From assembly GCF_000002985.6 (NCBI RefSeq), contig NC_003281.10:2666001-2730000 (forward strand): 64,000 bases of DNA, in the 5' to 3' direction. Below, one piece after another: positions 22,998 to 34,940 of this stretch. The notes beneath the pieces are model-generated. The model was not told the origin of the DNA. It worked only from the letters and a program-made list of their open reading frames with translations, and ran no database searches. Position 1 is the stretch's first letter. Each line of letters begins with the position of its first letter. This stretch comes from Caenorhabditis elegans (Eukaryota; Nematoda; Chromadorea; Rhabditida; Rhabditidae). Made by a program: the position numbers and the translations under genes.

Positions 22998-24567
22998 TAT
23001 TTTCCTGAATTTATTTCTCATTTGACCAACAATTTCGGACGGGTTTTTTACACGAAAAATGTACCGAGGAAAAATGAATTTTCTACCCATTTTCTATGTT
23101 TTTTTTTTCTATATTATCGGACCACTAAACTCTGAGAATGCGTATTTCACAACATATTTGACGCGCAAAATATCTCGTAGCGAAAGCTACAGTAATCCTT
23201 TAAATGACTACTGTAGTGCTTGTGTCGATTTACGGGTTCTATTATATATACATCGATATTATATTTTCCGTCGTTACTTCGTATTATTTTCTCATTTTTT
23301 GCTTAATTTTAATATTCTTTCGATAAAAAATGATTTTAATCAATTTCGAAAATCGAGCCCGTAAATTGACACAATCGCTACAGTAGTCTTTTCAAGGATT
23401 ACTGTAGTTTTCGCTACGAGATATTTTGCGCGTCAGATGTGTTGTGCAATACGCACTCTCAGAATCAGACTGTCAATAATTATTGAAAGAGAAATTTCTA
23501 GTTTTTTGAAAAAAATCTAGAATTTTGAATTTTTTGTCCAGACGAAAAAATTCAAATTCTTGAAATTTTTTTTTTAATTCTATAATTTTTCCAAATTTTT
23601 GTGAAAAAATTTCCCACACTTTAGATTTTTTCTTTAATTTTGAAAAAGAATAATACAACAATTTTTTTTTGAAATTCTTAGTTTTCGAAAAAAAAATTGA
23701 AAATAAACCACAATTTTTTCTTGAAGCTCTTATTTTCATCAAAAAAATTAGTTTAAAAAAAAGCAAAATTTTTTAAAAAATTCGAACAATTTACATTTTT
23801 TCTATTTATCTAAATTTTGAAAAAAAATTAATTTTTAAAAATTTGAAAAAACAAATAGAAAATTGACAAAAAATTCAATTTTGAGGAAATATTCAAATTT
23901 TTTTTTTTTTAATTCTTGATAAAAAGTCAAATTTTGATATTATTTTTTTTTAATTCAAATTTTCGAAAAAAAAATCCATTTTTAGGCCAATTTTTCATGA
24001 AAAAGAGAAAAAATGTACCGAGGAAAAATGAATTTTCTGCATATTTTATACCTATTTTCTCTCCTTTTTTCGGTGAGAAAAACGTCATTTTGATCTTCCG
24101 GCGGGGGTACAGAGAAGGAGAAAACAATAATAATTCTTTGAACTTTCAAAACACGGGGACGGGGTTTAGTACGTTCATACGATTGACTCGGAGGCTGGGA
24201 CGCCGGGGGGTACAATTGACACAAAAAATAAAATAATAAAATTGAAATTCGTGCTGGCTAGTGGCTAGTGTTTCTCTGTGGAAAATGCAAATAAACGGGG
24301 GGAACAGAAAAAAACCGCGAAAAAAATCTATAGACCGGCGAAAATGAAAAAGTGCAGTGAAATCTGAAAATTTGCTCGTTTAGACTAAAAATGGCTCAAA
24401 AATCATCAAAATTTGAGATTTTTAGCGAAAAAAAGACTTTTTCAATACAAAAAATTGGTATTTTTGGGCCATTTCTAGCTTAAAAAATGGATTTTTAAAC
24501 AAGCAAATTTCTCAGATTTCGGTGCTCCAAGTCAGAGCACAAAAAGAGCACAAAAATTTAATTTAAT
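22998..24567. other. Intergenic region, convergent with slc-30A9
   Basis: No gene is supported. It contains one CTACAGTAAT foldback element (23125-23468) and a roughly 32-bp near-identical direct repeat (23053-23085 and 24007-24039), and it is otherwise A/T-rich. Confidence 0.65.
23125..23468. mobile_element. Foldback element, ATATCTCGTAGCGAAA/CTACAGTAAT family (copy 1)
   Basis: The left arm runs TCTGAGAATGCGTATT, CATATTTGACGCGCAAAATA, TCTCGTAGCGAAAGCTACAG. The right arm is its complement ending at 23468. The loop carries TGTCGATTTACGGG and its partner. It has no coding capacity and is a MITE-like palindrome. Further copies are at 36.8, 50.8 and 51.2 kb. Confidence 0.9.
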
Positions 24568-27500
24568 CTACAAGGCTTCTAGATCGACGTGGCGAATATC
24601 CGGATGCTTTTTCGTGATTTCTCCTTCGATTCGATCAATTTCATCGCCGAGCCGATCGATCACCTTCTCGCCGTGATTTTCCATGAATACTACCAACTGA
24701 TCTTCGGTGTCGATTTTTTTAACCTCCTGGAAAAAAAATCAATTTTCCAGATTTTTTAGGGGAAAAATTGGAGTTTTTTCAACTTTTCAGTTCAAATTTT
24801 TTCCAAAAAAAAATTCCAAAATTTCCAACAAAAATTCCAAATTTTTCAAAAAAAAACGTTTTTTTTGTTGAAAATTTGGCCTTTTTTGGAAAATTTGATT
24901 TTTTTGGAAAAATTTGACTTTTTATTGGAAATTTGGACTTTTTTTTTTTGAGAAATTTGGTTTTTTTTTTTCATAAAAAATTCTTTTTTTTTTGGAAAAA
25001 ATTGGATTTTTTCTGAAAATTTGGACTTTTTATTGGAAAATTTTGGATTTGATTTTTGGAAAATCTTACTTTTTTGAAAAAATTAGAACTTTTTTTTGAA
25101 AAAATTGGGACTTTTTTGGAAAATTAGATTTTTTTTCTAGAAATTAGAAGTGTTGTTGGAAAATTTGGATATTTTTTCAAAAAATTTTGACTTTTTTTGG
25201 AAAAATTAGGCTTTTTTTCTGAAAAATTTGTATTTTTTTTTGGAAATTTTTCATTTTTTTTTTTGGAAGTTCTGGATTTTTTTTTGGAAATTTTGGGTTT
25301 TTTTTCTGAAAATTTGGAATTTTTATTAGAAATTTGATTTTTTAAATGTAAATTAGGACTTTTTTCTGAAAATTTAAAATTTTTATTAAAAAAATTTGTC
25401 TTTTTTTAATTTGGAATTGTTTTAACAGGAAACCCACATTCAAAAGAGCTGGCAAATGAACACCTTCTTGCAAATAAGCTCTCGTAATCATTCTTCCATC
25501 AAAATCGAGTTCCGCTTTGAATCTACTCTGTTCGACGCCCAAACATGTCGCTTTCACGTCGTGAACTGATCTGAAAAAGTTAAATTTCAAAAAATACAAT
25601 TTTTATTTTCAAATTGTTCATTCAAAGTTAAATATTTGTTTAAAGGTGGTGCATTCGAATTTTTATAGCTTTATTCGACTCAAAATTGCCTGAAAACCCC
25701 GAATTTCATAATAAAATTTCTTAAAAACTTCTCCAAAAAGAAATTATGACGGCTCAAAAAATGGCCTAAAATTAGTGAAAATTTGAAATTTGACCGACTT
25801 GTCAAGCGGCTGAAAACAATTTTTTTGAAATCACCGTCAAATTTTGAGTATATAATGTAATTATCTTGCGTTTTCAACTCGATTTAGGTATTTTAAAGTC
25901 GATGGACGATTTGGCAAAATTAAAAAAAAAATCTCACCGTCCATCGACTTTGAAATACCTAAATCGAGTTGAAAACGCAAGATAATTACATTTTATACTC
26001 AAAATTTGACGATAATTTCAAAAAAATTGTTTTCAGCCGCTTGCCAAGTAGATCAAATTTCAAATTTTTAACTAATTTTAGGCCATTTTTTGAGCCGTCA
26101 TAACATTTTTTTGAGGAGTTTTCAAGAAATTTCATTATGAAATTCGATGTTTTCAGACAATTTCGAGTCTAATAAACCAATAAAAATTCGACTACACCAC
26201 TTTTAAAATACATAAATACATGTATTTTACTGAGCATTTTTTTCCAACTTCTACGACTTTAAAGGCGCGCGCATTTTCGACTGTAATACAGTTGTGACGT
26301 CATAAATGTATTCAAATACATTTTGCAGCATTACTTGAATCACCGCATAAGATGTTTATCCTATTTTCTTGAAAAAAAATTTCCAGTGAAAGTGTGTGAA
26401 AACCCTAACCTAATCATCGGATCATTATTGAGTCGTGCCACAATATCATCAGTTATTCTCTGTGGAAGACTTCGACCGACAAGATGTGCTGCGTTTGTTC
26501 GAATAATGAATGAGGCGACCGTTCCTGAAAAATAATTGTAAATTAGGAGTTATTTGGGAGAAGTTTTCAAATTTTTCCAGATTTTCGGAAATGTTGAATT
26601 TGTGGGAAAATTCCGATAATTGAATTTTTTTTAAAAGTAATTTTTTGTCTACTTTTCCAATTTTTTTTGAGACTTTTCATATTTTCACATAAACTCCTTG
26701 TTTTTTCTACAATTTCTAAAGATTGTAATGTTTGAAGATTATAAGATTATATAAGGAAAAGTCTTCAATAAATAGCCAAGAGACTGGAAATTTTAAAAAA
26801 CTTGTGTAAAAAATCAAAAATGTTCGAGAGAACAGCAAAAAAATCTAAATATTTCAATTTTGGGGAAAATTTAAATTTTCAAATAATTTTCACATAAATT
26901 TAAAATCAGTATATTTCTGATAAATCCAAAGTTTTAAGTCTTTCTTTCCGAACATTTTTCAAAATAATTTTTTTGTAATTTTTTTTTTGAGTTTTTCGAA
27001 TAAATTACAACTTTTGAATAATTTCCTGTTTTTTGTTTAAGACTCTTCTTTTTTTTCACATAAAAATTGTAATTTTCGTATATTTTTCTACAATTTTTCC
27101 AGCTTTTCGATTTTTTTAAACTCGAAAAACAAAAAAATTATTCTGTTTTTTCGATGTGTGGATAAAAAGTAAATTTTTCTACGGTTTTTTTCCGGTTTTC
27201 GATATTTCACAAAAAAAAAGTTTAAGTAAAATTTTTTGAAATTTCTAGAATTTCCAATAACTGTTTTTGATATTGTAAATAATTTTGAATAAAAACCATA
27301 GTAATTTTATTTAAAGTTTAAAAATTTCACATGAAAATTAAAAATTTTTAAAAATAAAAAAAAAAGAATTTTTTATTGGGTGAATTTTTTCTAGTTTTTC
27401 AATGTTTTTTTTTGAAATTCTAATTTTTCACTAGTTCAGATCAATTTTCTATTTTTTGATAGGTATTTCTTAATTTTTCCGATTTTTTCGATTTTCTTAA

Positions 27501-29456
27501 ATAAAATTTCTTGGAAAATTTTCAGAAATTTCAGATTTCTTCAAAAGCCTCTCTAGCTACCTAACAGCGCTCCAATGACAATAGATCCACAACAATCCGG
27601 AATTGGTGAGTTAAGGAATGACGAAAGTGAAATGGCACAAAGAGCAATTCCGACCTGAAACGAGAAATTAACTGATATCATTTCTATTTTGACCCCAGAC
27701 GCCAGTGACGTCATTGGTCTTTTTTAGAGAGAAAAATTGGAAAAAAAAACACGAACTCCTGTAACGGCGGCAGTGTCTTCAAGTAGAACAACATTTAGGG
27801 ATGGATCAGCAGATGTTCGTACTGTAATTTTGTAATTGATTTTAGGAATAACAACGATGTTCCGATAATCCGCTAGAGAATTGGATTTAAAGGGACATGA
27901 TGCACCTTTAAATTTGAGGAAAAATCGGTTTTTTCGATTTTTTTTTTGAAATATTGGGTATTTTTCAAAATTAAAAAAAAATTATCTAATTGGCAACAAT
28001 TTTTGGATACACTAAAAATGTTTTTTTTTTCTTCAAAAAATCCACTTTTTAGACAGGAAATTTGATTTTTCTCACTAAGTTTAACGGAAAAATTAAATTT
28101 TGCAAGTTTTAACACGCTAGGAATTTTTTCAACAAATTTTCGGTAAAAAATTTTGACTTTTCAAATTTTTTGAAATGAGAAAAGTACATTTTTAAAATTT
28201 AAAAAATTATTTTAACTTTAAAAACTGAATTTTCTCATTAGATTTGTTAAAATTATCTGAAAAATTCAATTTTCCCGCTATGTTTTGTGAAAAAATAAAA
28301 TTTTTCGCTAAAAAACTATAAAAATTTAAGTTTTTTCATTAAACAAATTGGAAAAAGAAAATTTTAAACTTTTCGCGAAAATAATTTTTTAAATTGAATT
28401 TTCCCGCTAAAATTGGTGAAAAAAATTTAAAAAAAAAACAATTTTAAATAATTCGAAAAAATCAAACAAATTCTTTTTTTTTTTGCTAAAAACCTTTGAA
28501 AATTCAATTTTTGTAAAATAATTTGAAAAAATCAACTTTTTCGCTAAATATTTTATGAAATTCAGTTTTATCGCAAAAAAACCCATTTAAAAATCAGTTT
28601 TTTTCGTTAAAAATCGAAAAATTCAAATTTTAAAATTCAATTCTTCCGCTAAAAACGTTTTAAAAATACAAATTTTTCATGAAATAATTTAAAAAATTCA
28701 ATTTTTTTCGCAGAAATAGCAATTTTTACCATAATTCCAAATGCTGATATTGGCTTTTTTGGCTTTTGCGAAAACTTCTCGATAAGCTGTAATTGCAGAT
28801 GTTCCTTGGAAGCATAGTGACATGAAAAGTGCATAATAAGCCTGAAAAAAAAAATGGATTTTTGGTGATAAAAACTGCAAAAAATGCAATATTTCATACA
28901 TAAGTCAATGGTTCAAGTGGTTCTGGATGTAAAAGTCCACTTATTCCATGATACATTGATAATCCACATCCAAATGCCATAATTCCACATCCAGAAATCA
29001 ATGACGTCACGTATCGCATGTTTCCTGAAAATAGTTGGAGATATTTTATGCAAAAAAAATTTTTTTGTGAATTTTTAACAAATATTTGAAAAATATGTTT
29101 TTTTTTGTCAAAATCTTTACAAAAATTAATTTCATTTTTTAAAAAACTTTCTAATTTTTTTTTTTAATTTGGCGTTTTAAACATTTTCAAATTGAAAATT
29201 TCAATTTCAAAAAACCTTTTTTTCTGTTAAAATTACTTTTTAAAAAATCAATTTTTTGAAAATTTGGTTATTTTCTTCAAATTAATAAATAATTTCAATT
29301 TCGAAAAAGTAATTTTTTTTGTTAAAATTGTTTTTAAAAGCAATTTTTCTGTGAAATATTCCAAAAAAAATTTTTTAGAATAAAAACTGTCTGAATTTTT
29401 GAAAAAACAATTTTTTAAAACATTTTTCACAATAAGTTTGTTAATAATTTGAATAT

Positions 29457-29510
<54 letters not shown>

Positions 29511-32500
29511 GCTATTTTCTGTAAAAATTTTATTTAAAAATTCCGAAAAAAAAACAATTTTTTTCTTTGGAAAATTTGAACAAAAATTCAATTTTTTCAA
29601 TTAAAAAATCCAAAAAATCAAATTTCCTGCTACAAATTTTGATTTTTTTAAAATAAATCAATTTTACTGTTAATATTTCAAGAAAATTTTTTATTACTTT
29701 CTATCGAAATTCTCAAAAATTAATTTTTTTTAATACTTAGAATTTCCAAAAAAAAAAATTTTTTTTTTAAATATCAATGAATCTGATTTTCAACCGTTTT
29801 TTTAAATTAAAACTGCCAAAAATTTTGGAAATGTGAAATTTTAATGAATTTCATCGAAAAAAAATTTTTTTTTTTTGGATTTTTCCGCTTATTATACCGT
29901 TTCTCAGAGCATTTTTTTTTTAGAAAAAAGTAATTATTTTCTGTTTTTTTTTATTTTTAAAATTTTCTATTTTTTCCCACAAAGGAATAGTGTAATCTTT
30001 TTTTTTTTTGATTTTCATTCTGTCAAAAATTCCAAAAAAAAATTCCAAAATTATTTTTCAACCTCAAATTTGACGTTTTTCAGGGCGTTTTTCGAGAAAA
30101 AATGTTTTTTTTTCAGTTGTTCACTGCAATTTTTTCCTCGCGAGGGACGAGGAAAAGTGGTTTCTAGGCCATGGCAGAGGGGCCGACAAGTTTTAACGAC
30201 CATTTATCTTGCTTTGTTTTCCGCCTGTTTTCTTTCGTTTTTCACAGCTTTTTCCCGTTTTTTCTTATTAAAACTGATAAATAAATATTTTTTGCTAATG
30301 CTAAAACAATTTCCAAGTGAAAAAATCATGTATTCAGTGGGCAAGCAGCGGTGAAAGTGGGCATTGTAATATGATGGATTACGGGAATACAAAACCTAAA
30401 CTTTTTCTGAAACATGATACATATGATGCTTAGATGCTGAAATTACCTGATTTTCATAACGAGACCGCTGAAAAAGTTTTGAGGTTTTCAAAATTCAACT
30501 TTTTGTGCGAAAATCTCGACTTTTTCACCAAAAAAGTTGAACTTTGGAAACCTCAAAACTTTTTCAGCGGTCTCGTTATGAAAATCAGGTAGTCTCAGCA
30601 TTTAAGCAGCATATGTATCATGTTTCAGAAAAAGTTTAGGTTTTGTATTCCCGTAATCCATCATATTGCATTGACCACTTTCACCGCTGCTTGCCCACTG
30701 AATACATGATTTTTTTACTTGGAAATTGTTTTAGCATCTGCAAATAATATTTGTTTATCAGTTTTAATAAGAAAAAACGAAAAAAATCGATGAAAAACAA
30801 AAGAAAACAGGCGGAAAACAAAGCAAGATAAATGGCCGATGATACTTGTCGGCCCCTCGGCCATGGCCTAGAAACCACTTTTCCTCGTCCCTCGTGAGGA
30901 AAAAGTTGCAGTGTTGTTTTCAAGTTTTAAACTCAAAATTAAAGGTTTTTTTTTCTAAAATTTCCTACATACCATATCCATAAGGGAACAGTAAATCGGG
31001 ATTTTTAGCCGAATATCGTATTCCGAGTAGAAGAATTAATTGATTACATGTATCCATTGCACTATGAATTGCTTCTGCGAATAGTGACTTTGATCCTGTC
31101 AGATATGCTGCAGTGAACTGAAAAAATCAATAAGTTTTGATTTTTTTTTTCAAATTTTTTTATTGTTAAAAAGTAATTTTTTTCGTGAAAAATCTATGAA
31201 AAAACCTGAATTTTTCGGAAAATTTTTATGCAAAATCTTCCAATAAATGGGCGGAGCTTTCACGAGTGGAATTTTCATTACCGGAGACGCGAATCTACGG
31301 TACTTTTAACCAATATTTGGGGGCGGGGCCTAGTTTTTGGGGATTTCTGTGTCCGGAGACGGAAATTCAGAAGAAAAAAAAACGAATTCAGTGCTCAAAT
31401 GACAAAGAATCAGTAAAATCGAATCGCAAGCCAAAATATGGGCGGGGCCTATTTCTGGGATTTTTGTCCTCGGAGATGCGAATCCACGAAAAAATGTATT
31501 TCGAAAACAAGATTGTGGCTCCGCCCATTTATTGGTTTGTGTTTTAACGAAATTCAAATTTCAGAGCTAAAATAACTGAGAATTAGTGAAATCAAAAACC
31601 AAGAAATGGGCGGAGTCTATTTTGGGAATTTTGTTCCCGGAGATGCGGATTCCCGAAATCTTTTTTTTTTTTTTGGAATTCTGGAATTTTTGTGGTCAAA
31701 GTTTGAAATGTAGGGCTAATACCGAAAAATTCAGTAAATCCGCAAGCCATTATATGGGCGGGGCCTACTAGGTTCTGCGGATTCTGGTTACTGGAGATAC
31801 GGATCCTCGGAAAAACCAGGGGTTTTCCTGGAATTTTTGAGATGAAATTTTACGGTATCATATATTTTTGTGAAACCGCAAGCCAAGAAGTGGGCGGAGC
31901 CAATTTATGGGGATTTTCGTTCCCGGAGACGCAGATTCCCGAGAAAAATTAATTTTAGTAGAATTTAGGTCGAAAATTAGGTTTTGATAGCCAATTTAAT
32001 AGGATTTTTCTTCTTTTTTTTCCAAATTTTCACGCTAAATTTGCATTTTACGTGTAGAATTGCCGAAAAAATTCAATTTTTGCGGGTTTTTGAGCTAAAA
32101 TTGTCGGATTTTTGCTTAAAACCACAGATTTTTATCACCTTCATAGCCATATCACAAAGATTAAGTGTGAATGCGATAGCGACAACACGATCGGCTCCCT
32201 TATGCTGATTAGTCGTCTCAACTCTCATCCGCATCCGCATCCGTTCGGCGTCAGTCAACTCTTTTCTCATTGCAACGAGCGGACGGCGATGAGCTTCAAG
32301 TGCTTCTGTACTTCCATGAACTTTTAGAGCTTTATGATAAACTTCTGTAAGTGTATACAGTTGATGATTGCTTTTTCCGTGATGTGTCAAGCTGAGCACG
32401 GGTTTGGAGTGGCTTGGGAGGTCTTCTAGGTCGGATTCTCTGTAAAAATATTGATTTTAGGGGAATTTTTTCAGTCAATTTTCAGTCAATTTTCTTATTT

Positions 32501-32810
32501 TATAGCATTTAAGCTTACTTTAAGCCAAACTCTGCCATTGCACTGAGTTTATCGATTTTATCATTCTCGTAAGAACGAGATTTCTTCGAAAGCTGTGCTA
32601 CTTTGAACAATTTTTTTAATTTTCGCTTCGAAATATGCATATCATCGTCTGTGGGTTGATTGGAGGATAGACAGCGGACCATTGAAACCATCAGTATTGG
32701 ATTCTTTCGGCGGAAAACTGAAAAAAAAAACTGATTTAGAAATTTATTTTTTTGCAAAATATCTTTTAACCTGTATTTACATTCGATATTACTAGCGACA
32801 TGGGTATCAT
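24568..32810 (-). CDS. slc-30A9: Mitochondrial zinc transporter, ZnT9/SLC30A9 family
   Basis: Eleven exons on the minus strand: 32810-32771, 32717-32519, 32439-32139, 31117-30973, 29024-28900, 28841-28730, 27821-27757, 27654-27561, 26524-26410, 25570-25438, 24726-24568; 495 residues. The N-terminus (MIPMSLVISN, then basic FRRKNPILMVSMVRC) looks like a mitochondrial presequence. The middle is a cation-diffusion-facilitator domain: first helix RVVAIAFTLNLCDMAMK, then FAEAIHSAMDTCNQLILLLG with the HxxxD zinc site, further helices, and a helix with LLEDTAAVTGVGIALCAI. The soluble end VHDVKATCLGVEQSRFKAE ... HPDIRHVDLEAL closely follows human ZnT9. Known: SLC30A9 exports zinc from mitochondria. 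A trans-splice-like acceptor stands at 32818-32820 just before the start. Introns hold two large palindromes and a G-rich tandem array. Confidence 0.93.
24740..25425. repeat. Degenerate TTTTTGGAAAATTTGGA array, slc-30A9 last intron
   Basis: A phrase of T tracts plus GGAAAATTTGGA repeats about every 25-45 bp with drift. It looks like a decayed minisatellite. Confidence 0.6.
25639..26212. mobile_element. Palindromic foldback element in slc-30A9 intron (about 570 bp)
   Basis: Two arms of about 280 bp are inverted copies of each other around a centre near 25922. The ends are TTAAAGGTGGTGCATTCGAA and its counterpart TTCGACTACACCACTTTTAA. The inner arms share ACTCGATTTAGGTATTT and CGTCCATCGACTT. 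There is no open frame of note. It is probably a MITE that can form a long hairpin RNA. Confidence 0.9.
27880..28720. repeat. A/T-rich intron with CGCTAAAAA drift repeats
   Basis: Intron of slc-30A9 made almost only of A/T runs, with a recurring TTTTTCGCTAAAAA motif at irregular spacing. No gene content is seen. Confidence 0.5.
29461..29506. repeat. (TA)n microsatellite
   Basis: About 23 uninterrupted TA units in an slc-30A9 intron. Confidence 0.95.
30121..30914. mobile_element. 793-bp palindromic foldback element, copy 1
   Basis: The terminal inverted repeats are of the type (A/T)CACTGCAACTTTTTCC. Each arm carries CGAGGGACGAGGAAAAGTGG, CTAGGCCATGGC, GGGGCCGACAAG and CATCATATTGCA segments, and the centre is a perfect CTGATTTTCATAACGAGACC palindrome. 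It lies in an slc-30A9 intron. The flanks (TGT-rich then CAGTTGT versus TGTTTTCAAGTTT) are similar but not identical, in line with a decayed long target duplication. It has no protein-coding capacity. Confidence 0.93.
31245..31945. repeat. G-rich tandem array GGGCGGGGCC ... CCGGAGACGCG
   Basis: Six diverged units near 31249, 31319, 31439, 31606, 31755 and 31891. Each has a GGGCGGRGCC box and, 20-30 bases on, a (T/C)CCGGAGA(C/T)GCGGAT box. The period is about 70-170 bp. It lies in the third intron of slc-30A9. Confidence 0.85.
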
Positions 32811-33663
32811 TTTTGATCTGAAAATTTTGAATTTTAATTTTTAATCTCAAAAAACAAAAAGTAATACGGGCGATTTACTCAGCAGTAAACAAAGTAAATA
32901 AATAAAAAATTGTTGGTTTTCCGGGAAATGCAACTGCGCTCCATTGCTACGCGCGAGAGAGTGGAGACGGCAGAGACAATGGAGTTTTTTGCAGAATTTT
33001 AATTATTTTAAGCTTAAATTCATAAATTCAGCTGTTTTTTCTTAAATTTTTATTTCAAAATAAGAGGAGTAATATAAAAAAAAGCAATATTTCACAACTG
33101 ACCGCCCGTGTTCCGCTGTTGATAAGTGTCCGTTGATAAGAATCCGATTAGAAATCTAGAGATTGACACGCTTACCGTATTTTTTGGCCATTTTTGAATG
33201 TTTTGCGCTGATTTTAGCATTTATTAATGCGATTTGTTATGTTTTTCTGTTCAAAAAAATGATTTTCCTCTTGAAAATTGGCGTTTTGTCGCAAAAAATG
33301 GGGAAAAAAGCTCCCATAGTCCTTCGTAAAGAACAATAGGCTTCCTTATGTGTCATTCACTGTCCGTTCTAGTCAATATTACGAAAAAATGGCAAAATTT
33401 GAGAAAAAGCTAAAAAAAAAACCCCCAAAAAACTGCCTTTTTCATCAAAAATTTGCAGAATTTTCTCACTTTTGGCTAGAATTCTTGAATTTTCTCCATT
33501 TTTGCTATTTCTTCTCGTTTTTCACATTTAAATCGCCAATTTTAAATCTTAACTGAGAAAAAAATTGGTAAAAACGGTGAAAACTGAAATATTTTTGGTT
33601 TTTGAACCATAGGTGTCAAATTTCAGGTAAAAATCCGAAAAATGCTCAAAAATTACCATTAAA

Positions 33664-33685
33664 CCCCCCCCCCCCCCCCCCCCCC
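33664..33685. repeat. 22-base C tract (G tract on minus strand)
   Basis: Second uninterrupted C22 run of the window, at the edge of the tandem array upstream of set-27. It has the same length as the tract at 17114. Confidence 0.95.
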
Positions 33686-33689
33686 AATA

Positions 33690-34660
33690 AGCCCCGCCCA
33701 CATAATGGCTTCAATTTTTTTTTGAATTTTTCACCAACTTTTTAGCTAAAAATTTAGTGGAAAAAACCTGAAAAAAAAAACCTCAAAATTTACAATTTTC
33801 ATTAAAAATTTCATGTTTCCGGTGATAAAAATTTTCACAATAATTTTCAAACCCCGCCCATATAATGCCTTTAATTTTAATTTTTTTTTTTGAATTTTTC
33901 ACCAACTTTTTAGCTAGAAATTCACTGGCAAAACCCTTAAAAAAACCCTCAAAATTTACCATTTTCATTAAAAATTTCATGTTTCCGGTGATAAAAATTT
34001 TCACTAATATTCAAACCCCGCCCATATAATGGCTTTAATTTTAATTTTTTTTTTTGAATTTTTCACCAACTTTTTAGCTAGAAATTCACTGGCAAAACCC
34101 TTAAAAAAACCCTCAAAATTTACCATTTTCATTAAAGATTTCATGTTTCCGGTGATAAAAATTCTCAAATAAGCCCCGCCCATATAATGGTTTAATTATT
34201 TTTTTCCACTTTTTTAAAGCTAATATTCAGCTTCTAACTGGTAAAAACCTGAAAAAAACCTCAAAATTTACAATTTTCATCAAAAATTTCAAGTTTCTGG
34301 AAATAAAAATTATCGACGAAGCCCCGCCCATATAATGGCTTTAATTTAAAAAAAAACTTCCACTTTTTAGCTAGAAATTCACTGGAAAAAACCCTTCAAA
34401 AACAGTTCATAAAATATGATTTTCATTAAAAATTTCATGTTTCCGGTGATAAAAATTTTCACAATAATTTTCAAACCCCGCCCATATAATGGCTTTAAAT
34501 TTTTTTAAAATTAAAAAAAAAATTTTTTTGAATTTTTCACCAACTTTTTAGCTAGAAATTCACTGGCAAAACCCTTAAAAAACCCTCAAAATTTATAATT
34601 TTCATGAAAATTTTCATGTTTCCGGTGATAAAAATTCTCAACCTAGCCCCGCCCCTTTAA
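33690..34660. repeat. Tandem array, roughly 145-170 bp unit, upstream of set-27
   Basis: About seven units. Each contains CCCCGCCCATATAATGGC (near 33694, 33853, 34015, 34176, 34322, 34477, 34648), TTTTTAGCTAGAAATTCACT and TTTCATGTTTCCGGTGATAA. Neighbouring units are nearly identical, so the amplification looks recent. It is not a CRISPR array: the units are long and have no unique spacers. Confidence 0.92.
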
Positions 34661-34940
34661 TGGCTTCACTTAAGCTTCTGCCTGACAAAATCAATGTACC
34701 TTCCAAACCTTCCAAACCCGCCGAACTTTCCGGCACAAGTGCGTTGGCGGGGCTTGCTGGTGGCCGCTGTGTAATATGTGGCTCAATGAGCACACACAGC
34801 AAGCAGGCTCTGTGTCGCCTGCTGTTGGTCACTTTTCACTCGTTCTTCCACCTTTTGTTCGCAATTTTTCCCCCAAATTTTACGTTATTCGATCGAAATT
34901 TTGAGTAAAAAATTGAAATTTTAATCAAAAAATTCCAGTA

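Larger units (their letters stand above)
32811..34940. promoter_or_regulatory. Divergent region slc-30A9 / set-27
   Basis: The two genes start on opposite strands 2.1 kb apart. The half next to slc-30A9 contains a GC-richer block near 32925-32990 that may be its promoter. The half next to set-27 is occupied by a tandem array (33690-34660) and a C22 tract. At 34930-34938 an AAAAATTCCAG acceptor precedes the set-27 ATG by two bases. Confidence 0.5.

Noticed and set aside
23473..24236. Lys/Phe-rich frames between the small gene and slc-30A9
   Set aside because: Composition follows A and T runs; no start context, splice logic or recognisable motif.
30150..30923. Open frames in the foldback element sharing an [18 protein letters not shown] segment, seen in both strands and in all three copies
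   Set aside because: They arise from the arms of a palindrome, are found in both orientations, lack codon structure and have no family resemblance; shared sequence reflects the repeat, not a gene.
33690..34660. Regularly repeated array considered as CRISPR-like
   Set aside because: Units are about 145-170 bp and repeat in full, with no short repeat/unique spacer structure, and the genome is eukaryotic.
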